Below, piece by piece: positions 1 through 4,594 of a stretch of DNA of 5,431 bases. Source of the stretch: Pleurocapsa sp. MO_226.B13 (GTDB lineage Bacteria > Cyanobacteriota > Cyanobacteriia > Cyanobacteriales > Xenococcaceae). A program made the position numbers and the translations under genes. Every line of letters starts with the position of its first letter. The stretch's first letter is position 1. Where the stretch lies: assembly GCA_030064795.1 (NCBI GenBank), contig JASJEI010000539.1:1-5431 (forward strand). The letters run 5' to 3'. Below the pieces are notes generated by a model that saw nothing but the letters and a program-made list of their open reading frames with translations, did no database searches and was not told the DNA's origin.

Positions 1-13
1 AACTGGATTTCCT

Positions 14-77
14 CCCAAGGCTTATTTTCAATAATTTTGGCTTAATGACAATCGATAACGGGAAAATAAGCCTTGGG
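14..77. repeat. 16-bp perfect inverted repeat (large hairpin)
   Basis: The arm at 14-29 (CCCAAGGCTTATTTTC) is the exact reverse complement of 62-77, with a 32-nt AT-rich spacer between them. Neither arm is followed by a T-run, so it does not look like a simple intrinsic terminator. It lies where the upstream part of the AraC-family gene should be, so it may be a small palindromic or MITE-like insertion, or the fused ends of a deleted element. No target-site duplication is visible beside the arms. The repeat is certain; its nature is unknown. Confidence 0.85.
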
Positions 78-79
78 GA

Positions 80-398
80 ATCGGTGGTTTAGCGATCGCT
101 TTATTGAAAAAAAGATCCCGTGAAAAGTCAGACCGTTCAAGAGCTGGCGAATCGTGTCTGTGTTGCTCGTTCGACGTTGGCATCCCACTTTTCAAAGCTA
201 TTGGGGCAGCCTCCTAAGCAATATCTGATGCAGTGGCGCTTACAGTTGGCCGTTAACCTATTGAGGAGTACAAATGACAGCATGGCCCAGATTGCCACTC
301 AGATAGGGTATACCTCGGAAGCTGCATTTAGCCGAGCCTTTAAGCGTCAGGTGGGAATGCCTCCTGCTAGCTGGCGAGCGTATAATCGTTCTCATTAA
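80..398 (+). pseudogene. AraC-family transcriptional regulator, C-terminal HTH remnant
   Basis: The intact frame runs from GTG 120 to the stop at 396-398 (92 aa) and covers essentially the whole AraC/XylS DNA-binding domain. The first helix-turn-helix is around VQELANRVCVARSTLASHFS, followed by LLGQPPKQYLMQWRLQLA. The second is around MAQIATQIGYTSEAAFSRAFKR, and the protein ends in GMPPASWR. Full-length relatives with this wording are usually about 300 aa with an N-terminal cupin-type sensor domain, absent here. Family-like sequence continues upstream of the GTG: DPVK in the same frame, then A-I-A-L-L-K-K (92-112) in another frame. The switch falls in the run of seven A's at 107-113, and six A's would join the frames. 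Above that is a palindrome rather than coding sequence. GTG 120 has no convincing ribosome site. Most likely a broken gene; a short DNA-binding-only protein is the less likely alternative. Confidence 0.75.
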
Positions 399-493
399 AA
401 GGCACCCTTATAAGATACTGTTGGCGAATCAAAAAAAGCCAATTAAGGATCAAAATAGAAAGAAACAACCGAAATTAAAACTCAAAGTGTGTC
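399..493. other. AT-rich spacer, no gene seen
   Basis: This segment separates the AraC remnant from the transposase remnant. It has stops in all frames and contains one weak hairpin (TTGGC 421-425 / GCCAA 438-442, A-rich loop) without a T-run. If the downstream remnant is a transposase start, the left end of that insertion sequence should lie here, but no terminal repeat can be identified without the other end. Confidence 0.4.
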
Positions 494-587
494 ATGACGG
501 GAGCAACCACAAGGATACTGGAAAATCCCCTCAGAAACAATACAAGTAGCGCAAGTAGCCTTGGGAAAAGAGAATGTATACATGACT
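494..587 (+). pseudogene. N-terminal remnant of a DDE transposase (IS1182-like), frameshifted
   Basis: From 498 to 587 one frame reads REQPQGYWKIPSETI followed by QVAQVALGKENVYMT. From memory this matches the beginning of IS1182-type (DUF772-containing) transposases, which start with a pattern like IP-ET--VA-AA--KGN-YM-LRDELG. Removing one G from the GGG at 499-501 would put ATG 494 in frame as M-T-E-Q-P-Q-G-Y, so the gene start appears intact apart from a 1-nt frameshift. The match stops at codon ACT 585-587, where the group II intron begins, and the expected RDELG continuation is not found after the intron. The family assignment is recognition by eye on about 30 residues and would need a protein search. 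Read in the ATG 494 frame instead, the residues look unfamiliar. Confidence 0.55.
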
Positions 588-1214
588 GTGCGACCTGAAA
601 AGACGCACTGGAGAGTGAATCCCTCAGAAAGATTCTAGCCTAATAGTCAAGGCTATACCCGCCCAAAGGGGCATCACTGGTAACGGGGATGTCTCACAGC
701 TAGAGGGTTAAATGTCCTAACCGAATCCAAAACATCTGGATAGGAAGGGGCTAGGGTAAGACGCATAAGACTAACAACAGTGAACCTGTGATGAGGCTTC
801 CTTAATACAGACTATTCCAATTTAAACGATGTTTAGGAATAGAGAAGTTTGGGAGGGAACTCCTGTCATAAGTTTCCTCAATAAATGACACCTGAGTAAT
901 GTCATTTTGTGACTATCAATAACTTCGACTATGTGGAGTATAACAGGAGTCTAAGTGCGTCGCATCTCAAAAGTGTGGAACAGGAAAACCCCTATTAATT
1001 CTCATTTTTGTGAGTAAGTGAACCGCAAGGAACACCGAATATTAAGAGGGAAAAGGATTATCCAAGAAGCGAACGCCGTTATGGTGAAAACCAACAGTAA
1101 TAAATAACTGAACGGATAGAACATATGTTCAAATCGAAAGATTGCTGACGTGGATACAGGTGATATCAGCCTAATATCACGCAACCAATATTTTGAACTT
1201 GGAAGAAAAGTTAG
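588..1214 (+). ncRNA. Group II intron RNA, domains I-III and start of IV
   Basis: This non-coding segment forms the ribozyme scaffold. Hairpins visible by eye include GTGCG/CGCAC at the 5' end, TAGCC 636-640 with GGCTA 651-655, and the perfect 8-bp stem AAATGACA 883-890 with TGTCATTT 900-907. The string GTGTGGAACAGG (973-984) followed by a run of A and C resembles a conserved late domain I segment of cyanobacterial introns. The palindrome GAACATATGTTC lies at 1119-1130. Assignment of individual helices to subdomains was not possible by eye. Confidence 0.8.
1160..1180 (+). promoter_or_regulatory. Candidate domain IVa hairpin before the maturase ORF
   Basis: GTGATAT (1160-1166) pairs perfectly with ATATCAC (1174-1180) across a 7-nt loop, 34 nt upstream of the maturase start. 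In the well-studied L. lactis intron, domain IVa is a stem near the ORF start that binds the maturase and represses its translation. Position and shape fit that role here, but the identity is inferred. Confidence 0.4.
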
Positions 1215-2885
1215 ATGCAAAGTAATGCAAACGTAACTCCAAGGATAGTGGATTGGCATAGTATCGACTGGTACAAAGTCAACTCCAATATTAGAAATCT
1301 TAGGAGACGTATATTTAAAGCAACTCAAGAAAATAACTGGAAGAAAGTCAGAAATCTTCAAAAGCTTATGCTCCGCAGTTGGTCGAATATTGTTCACTCT
1401 ATAAGAAGAACAACATCAATCAACAAAGGTAGAAAGACAGCTGGAGTTGACAAGATTGTGGTCAATACCCCGCAACAAAGATTAACCTTATCTGACGATT
1501 TGGTACACGATCGTCGTTGCCGACCCAAGCCAGTCAAGAGGGTGTATATTCCCAAGAAAAATGGAAAATTAAGACCATTAGGCATTCCAACAATTCGAGA
1601 CAGATGTTTACAAGCAATTGTAAAAAATGCTCTTGAACCTTGTTGGGAAGCACAATTCGAGGGAATTAGCTACGGTTTTCGACCAGGTAGAAGCACCCAC
1701 GATGCCATAGGTAAGATTTACCTACTAGCTCGTCCTAACAAGACAATGAAATGGGTTGTAGATGCCGACATTAAGGGGTGTTTCGATAACATTAACCATC
1801 AAAAGCTATTAGATATCATTGGGAATTTCCCATACCGAAATCATATAGCAAAATGGCTCAAATCAGGTTATGTGGATAACAATGTCTTTCATAACCAAGA
1901 TAGCGGAACTCCTCAAGGTGGTATAATCTCACCCCTATTAGCTAATATCGCCTTACATGGGATGGAAAAGTCCCTCGGTGTTAAATACAACAAACGAGGA
2001 GAACTTAATAGCAAGCGGGCAATAGTGAGATATGCCGATGACTTTGTAATCTTTGTCAAAACTCAAGAAGATGCTGAAAAAGCCCGTGATGAAATCAATT
2101 GTTGGCTCAACACGAGAGGATTAAACCTCTCCTCTGAGAAGACCAAAATTGTACACATCACAGAAGGATTCGATTTTCTTGGTTTCAATATCAGACAATA
2201 TAAAGTCAAAAACACGAAAACTGGTTATAAGTTACTAATCAAACCTAGCAAGGAATTCCTAAAGAAATGTCGAAGTGACATAAGAGAAATCTTTCTCAAT
2301 CACAAAGGCAAGAAATTGGACTTACTTATTGGCAAGATTAACCCAGTAATTAGAGGAAAAGCTAATTATATGAACAAAGTTGTTTCATCTAAAGCCTTCT
2401 CTGATTTAGACAGTTACATATTTAAACGACAGGTTAGATATGTACGTCACCTCCATCCAACAAAACCAAAATACTGGACGAAGGATAAATACTGGGGAAG
2501 ACTAAATCTCCAAAGAAACGATAAATGGGTCTTTGGAAACAAAGTTAATGGTAACTACATGACAAAATTTTCCTGGGTAAAAATCAATAGACACGTTCTC
2601 ATCAAAGGAAAATCATCTCCCGATGACCCGTCTTTAAAAGACTACTTTGAGAAGAGAGAACAAAAGTCTAATAAAACCGAGGCAAAAGAGCTAAATAAAA
2701 AACAAGAATACGTAGCCTATAAGCAAAAATACAAATGCCCTGTGTGTGGACAATCACTATTCAATAATGAACCTCTACACCTACACCACATTATTCCTAC
2801 TAGTAAAGGTGGTAAGGGTGATACTAAAAACCTTATATGGTTACATTTATCTTGTCACCATAAGATACACCATCAGAAAGAGTGA
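1215..2885 (+). CDS. ltrA: Group II intron reverse transcriptase/maturase with HNH endonuclease
   Basis: This multifunctional intron-encoded protein helps the intron RNA fold and splice, cuts target DNA and reverse-transcribes the intron into it. Start ATG 1215 follows GGAAG (1201-1205) at 9 nt. Residues ~10-70 are the N-terminal extension (DWHSIDWYKVN...RRIFKAT). Residues ~100-325 are the RT palm and fingers: KNGKLRPLGIPTIRDR (115-130), YGFRPGRSTHDA (153-164), DADIKGCFD (183-191), GTPQGGIISPLLANI (231-245), and the catalytic YADD at 273-276, with D185, D275 and D276 as the likely triad. Residues ~330-450 are maturase domain X. The C-terminus is an HNH endonuclease with CPVC (508-511), HLHHIIP (522-528) and CHH (547-549). 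At 556 aa it is full length, without stops or missing catalytic residues. The ORF sits in domain IV, and domain V begins 8 nt after the stop. It is AT-rich and lacks HIP1 sites, consistent with acquired DNA. The symbol ltrA is the generic family name. Confidence 0.96.
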   Translation: MQSNANVTPRIVDWHSIDWYKVNSNIRNLRRRIFKATQENNWKKVRNLQKLMLRSWSNIVHSIRRTTSINKGRKTAGVDKIVVNTPQQRLTLSDDLVHDRRCRPKPVKRVYIPKKNGKLRPLGIPTIRDRCLQAIVKNALEPCWEAQFEGISYGFRPGRSTHDAIGKIYLLARPNKTMKWVVDADIKGCFDNINHQKLLDIIGNFPYRNHIAKWLKSGYVDNNVFHNQDSGTPQGGIISPLLANIALHGMEKSLGVKYNKRGELNSKRAIVRYADDFVIFVKTQEDAEKARDEINCWLNTRGLNLSSEKTKIVHITEGFDFLGFNIRQYKVKNTKTGYKLLIKPSKEFLKKCRSDIREIFLNHKGKKLDLLIGKINPVIRGKANYMNKVVSSKAFSDLDSYIFKRQVRYVRHLHPTKPKYWTKDKYWGRLNLQRNDKWVFGNKVNGNYMTKFSWVKINRHVLIKGKSSPDDPSLKDYFEKREQKSNKTEAKELNKKQEYVAYKQKYKCPVCGQSLFNNEPLHLHHIIPTSKGGKGDTKNLIWLHLSCHHKIHHQKE

Positions 2886-2893
2886 TATTGCTT

Positions 2894-2968
2894 GAGCCGA
2901 GTGCTATGAAAGTTGCACGCTCGGTTCTTAGGGGGGAAAGGAGCAGCAATGCTCCTGACCTACCCGAC
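2894..2968 (+). ncRNA. Group II intron domains V and VI (catalytic core and branch point)
   Basis: Domain V is 34 nt (2894-2927). Its lower stem is GAGCCGAG with CTCGGTTC and contains the catalytic AGC triad (2895-2897). The tetraloop is GAAA (2908-2911), and there is a 2-nt bulge on the 3' strand. In the upper stem T2905 faces T2914, a U-U mismatch where relatives normally have G-C or G-U. Domain VI pairs GGG 2931-2933 with CCC 2963-2965 and GGG 2934-2936 with CCT 2959-2961, leaving A2962 bulged as the branch point. The top stem is GGAGC 2940-2944 with GCTCC 2951-2955. Confidence 0.9.
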
Positions 2969-3028
2969 ATTTTGAGAATTTATTAATTCATTCAATCTTC
3001 ATCTAAAAGATTTAGATAGAACGCGCTT
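2969..3028 (+). other. 3' exon / leader between intron and the next gene
   Basis: These 60 AT-rich nucleotides join the intron end to the next small gene. In phase with the transposase remnant they read I-L-R-I-Y and then a stop, not the RDELG expected of that family. No clear terminator separates the intron from the genes that follow. TTGAGA at 2972-2977 could serve as a -35 box, but no matching -10 is evident. Confidence 0.4.
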
Positions 3029-3217
3029 ATGGGCTTTGCAGAACTATCAATTGCTGATATAGCAGCAGAATACCAAATCGAAACACAAACTGTATTCGAG
3101 CTTTGCGATCGCTTTAAAATAAACTATAAAAACGAACGTACCTGTTTAGCATTAGAAGATGCCAAGACAGTCATTATGGAAATTCTAGCTGCCAGAGATA
3201 ATTCAGAAAGCAACTGA
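3029..3217 (+). CDS. Small conserved cyanobacterial protein, IF2_N-like
   Basis: This 62-aa soluble protein has no signal peptide or membrane segment. The stretch SIADIAAEYQIETQTVFELC (residues 7-26), then DRFKINYKNERTCLALEDAK, resembles the small helical IF2_N domain found at the N-terminus of translation initiation factor IF-2. It shares the pattern of a residue-spaced AxE helix, a turn, a second helix leading into an 'I-x-Y/V-K' strand, and a final acidic helix. I recall free-standing cyanobacterial proteins of this type starting MGF-, which supports ATG 3029; the upstream ribosome site is weak. A HIP1 site lies inside the gene (3105-3112), marking it as native to the host genome, unlike the intron. 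It precedes psbV by 168 nt on the same strand. The function is unknown; an actual role in translation initiation is not implied. Confidence 0.75.
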   Translation: MGFAELSIADIAAEYQIETQTVFELCDRFKINYKNERTCLALEDAKTVIMEILAARDNSESN

Positions 3218-3301
3218 GAATATATTATTGTAGCTTTGATAGTTTCTCGATTCGTCCAGAGCGATAAGATTGGTTACTGTTTTCTTTAACCACAAGGTAT
3301 T

Positions 3302-3331
3302 CTGTCAAGATAAATAACTGAAGATTATCTA
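3302..3331 (+). promoter_or_regulatory. Candidate psbV promoter
   Basis: CTGTCA (3302-3307) and TATCTA (3326-3331) are spaced 18 nt apart and could be -35 and -10 boxes, placing transcription start near 3338, about 48 nt ahead of psbV. TATATT at 3330-3335 is an alternative -10. Inferred from consensus only. Confidence 0.3.
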
Positions 3332-3335
3332 TATT

Positions 3336-3355
3336 GGTGCGTTTCTTCTAGCACC
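3336..3355 (+). promoter_or_regulatory. Hairpin in the psbV leader
   Basis: GGTGC (3336-3340) pairs with GCACC (3351-3355) over a 10-nt loop, 30 nt before the psbV start. With the candidate promoter just upstream, this stem would lie at the very 5' end of the mRNA, where it might affect stability or translation. There is no T-run, so it is not a terminator. Confidence 0.4.
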
Positions 3356-3375
3356 GCCATCAAATTAAAACTTTT

Positions 3376-3381
3376 GAGGAG
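3376..3381 (+). promoter_or_regulatory. psbV ribosome binding site
   Basis: GAGGAG lies 4 nt before ATG 3386. It overlaps an in-frame TTG at 3374, which argues that the ATG is the real start. Confidence 0.75.
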
Positions 3382-3385
3382 AATA

Positions 3386-3877
3386 ATGTTGAAGCGATTA
3401 TTATTTGCTGCTGTAGCTGCTTTGTTTTTTGCCATCCAATTGAACATTGGTAGCGTAAATGCAGTGGAATTAGATGAAAGTATTCGTACCGTACCCCTAA
3501 ATGATTCGGGAGACACTACCACTCTAAGCCTAAAACAAGTAAAACAAGGTCAAAAAGTATTTGTTGACTCTTGTACCTATTGTCACAAAGCTGGGGCAAC
3601 TAAAACTAATCCTAATGTCAATCTGGGTTTAAATTCTTTGGCTAATGCTTATCCAGCCAGAGACAACGTTGAGGGAATTGTTGACTATCTCAAACATCCC
3701 ACTACCTATGATGGCGAACGAGATATTTATGAATTTCATCCTAATACTACCCGTTCCGATCTATATCCAATCATGCGTAATTTGACTGATGACGATTTAG
3801 AGGCGGTTGCTGGATATATTCTCATTCAGCCTGAAATTCGTGGCATCCTTTGGGGTGGCGGAAAAGTTTACAACTAG
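3386..3877 (+). CDS. psbV: Photosystem II cytochrome c-550 (PsbV)
   Basis: PsbV is an extrinsic subunit on the lumenal side of photosystem II that stabilises the oxygen-evolving Mn cluster. The ATG at 3386 gives a 163-aa precursor. Residues 1-26 (MLKRLLFAAVAALFF...SVNA) form a Sec signal peptide with a basic start, hydrophobic core and small residues before the cut. The mature protein is then 137 aa, the length known for this family. The haem motif CTYCH is at 63-67, i.e. Cys37, Cys40 and His41 of the mature protein. The second axial ligand is His118 (mature His92) in the EFHPN segment, matching the bis-His coordination of c-550. The conserved ending WGGGKVY is present. Identity and integrity are firm. 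A TTG 12 nt upstream in frame is unlikely to be used because it overlaps the ribosome site. The gene has its own leader and is followed by a terminator, suggesting a monocistronic unit. Confidence 0.98.
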   Translation: MLKRLLFAAVAALFFAIQLNIGSVNAVELDESIRTVPLNDSGDTTTLSLKQVKQGQKVFVDSCTYCHKAGATKTNPNVNLGLNSLANAYPARDNVEGIVDYLKHPTTYDGERDIYEFHPNTTRSDLYPIMRNLTDDDLEAVAGYILIQPEIRGILWGGGKVYN

Positions 3878-3882
3878 ATTTA

Positions 3883-3910
3883 GAAGCTATTAGCTTTTAG
3901 CTCTTAGCTG
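3883..3910 (+). repeat. Heptamer tandem repeat (STRR-like)
   Basis: Three perfect-phase units of TTAGCTN (3890-3896, 3897-3903, 3904-3910) follow one degenerate unit GAAGCTA (3883-3889). This 7-nt periodicity is what is called a short tandemly repeated repetitive sequence in cyanobacterial intergenic DNA. It begins 5 nt after the psbV stop and abuts the terminator. Confidence 0.7.
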
Positions 3911-3916
3911 GATTAG

Positions 3917-3963
3917 GACGAGATTAGGAAGAATTTATTTTCTGACGATCTCGCCTTTTTTTT
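3917..3963 (+). terminator. Intrinsic terminator downstream of psbV
   Basis: CGAGAT (3919-3924) pairs with ATCTCG (3948-3953) over a 23-nt AT-rich loop that may hold a further weak stem, and is followed by eight T's (3956-3963). It lies about 40 nt past the psbV stop. Confidence 0.7.
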
Positions 3964-4018
3964 ATTTAGTATAGTTGCTTATATTATAAAATAATACACT
4001 ACCTATATAGAGCAAACA

Positions 4019-4444
4019 ATGGGCAGGTGGCTTGAAATATTGACCAAGAGACCGTCCGATGAAGAACCCTATTTTCAGAAACGGGCGGAACTAATTGTGG
4101 GAGAAATCTCAGCCAGTCCCCTAATCGGTGCTGCACGACTCATTGGACGCAATGCTAAAGAACAACTTCCTGCTCTTCATCGTCTTCGATGGGATTCAGG
4201 CAACTATGACGGTGAAGATTTGTGGCTAAATCCTACAGAGGTAGATTTTTTACTTCAAGACTTTCGTCGTTTCCGCAGAGTTGGAGTGTATGAGGATTTT
4301 ATACATGGTCTAGATGCTGGACAAATACAGCAGTTATGGGAGAGGTACAATTGGCAAAATGATCTAGAAGAGTGGTTGGATCGGATCGATACTTTGCTCG
4401 AACAAGCCGTAGAAAACGGCTACTGGGTTCATATATCTTTGTGA
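4019..4444 (+). CDS. Hypothetical protein, 141 aa
   Basis: I do not recognise this family. The predicted protein is soluble, without signal peptide, membrane segment or cysteines, rich in acidic, Arg and Trp residues, and probably mostly helical in its C-terminal half. Notable stretches are YFQKRAELIVGEISASPLIG near residues 18-37, a mixed central part (HRLRWDSGNYDGEDLWLNPT), and an amphipathic Trp-rich end (LWERYNWQNDLEEWLDRIDT). Codon use looks like the neighbouring native genes. ATG 4019 is the first in-frame start after the psbV terminator. The ribosome site is weak (AGAG about 7 nt before), and the upstream AT-rich stretch holds possible but poorly spaced promoter boxes (TTGCTT 3975-3980). 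It seems to be a single-gene unit, ending 150 nt from a convergent gene. The size and acidic, Trp-rich nature are also seen in immunity-type proteins, but nothing here proves that role. Confidence 0.75.
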   Translation: MGRWLEILTKRPSDEEPYFQKRAELIVGEISASPLIGAARLIGRNAKEQLPALHRLRWDSGNYDGEDLWLNPTEVDFLLQDFRRFRRVGVYEDFIHGLDAGQIQQLWERYNWQNDLEEWLDRIDTLLEQAVENGYWVHISL

Positions 4445-4548
4445 AGACAGCCAAATGCTCCTTAACTCTGATGTTTTCAGTTTATTAAAGATGATAGTTA
4501 AATTTTTTATTACTAGTTTGACGGCAAAAATTAATTATAAAGTTCGTT

Positions 4549-4587
4549 TATGAGATCGCCTCTTCTCAAGCCAAAAGCAATCTCATA
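4549..4587. terminator. Hairpin between convergent genes, possible terminator
   Basis: TATGAGAT (4549-4556) pairs exactly with ATCTCATA (4580-4587). After one mismatch, GC (4558-4559) can pair with GC (4577-4578). It lies just past the stop of the minus-strand oxidase gene and downstream of the 141-aa gene. No strong T-run follows on either strand, only AACTTTATAATT on the minus side, so termination is plausible rather than certain. Confidence 0.4.
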
Positions 4588-4594
4588 GAAAAAA

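Larger units (their letters stand above)
588..2968 (+). mobile_element. Group II intron with ORF, bacterial CL-like (IIB)
   Basis: This is a retroelement and self-splicing ribozyme of about 2.38 kb. The 5' end is GTGCGAC at 588, matching the GUGYG consensus, and GTGCG can pair with CGCAC shortly after. About 630 nt of structured non-coding RNA (domains I-III) precede the maturase ORF held in domain IV. Then follow a 34-nt domain V at 2894-2927 and domain VI at 2931-2965 with bulged A2962. Ending the intron at C2968 puts that A at position -7 and gives the expected AY (AC) 3' terminus. The intron lies exactly between codons of the transposase remnant. The last 5'-exon bases ATGACT (582-587) would be IBS1. 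GTCAT strings at 866-870 and 901-905, and AGTCA in a hairpin loop at 645-649, are possible EBS1 partners, but this is unresolved. All expected parts are present, so it may be active. Confidence 0.93.

Noticed and set aside
421..442. TTGGC/GCCAA hairpin after the AraC remnant as a terminator
   Set aside because: Only 5 bp, with no T-run on the plus strand.
487..587. GTGTG at 487 as an alternative intron 5' end
   Set aside because: GTGCGAC at 588 pairs with the following CGCAC and is followed by sequence typical of cyanobacterial introns, while 498-587 looks like protein-coding exon.
1002..1397. Minus-strand ORF of 131 codons overlapping the maturase start
   Set aside because: It is antisense to structured intron RNA and the reverse transcriptase, with no recognisable domain; a shadow frame. 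The same holds for 1394-1585 minus.
588..2968. A retron, DGR or CRISPR-associated reverse transcriptase
   Set aside because: Maturase domain X, the HNH domain, domain V/VI RNA and the GTGCG boundary all point to a standard group II intron. No template/variable repeat or CRISPR array is present.
494..3006. A 43-codon ORF formed by splicing 494-587 to 2969-3006
   Set aside because: It is open across the splice site, but has no ribosome site or familiar residues. The other frame of 498-587 resembles a transposase, so this is probably chance.
3271..3292. TGGTTA/TAACCA hairpin between the 62-aa gene and psbV as a terminator
   Set aside because: It is AT-rich, 6 bp, and not followed by a T-run.
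3325..3522. Minus-strand ORF of 65 codons over the start of psbV
   Set aside because: It overlaps the well-supported psbV gene and leader, and has no independent evidence.
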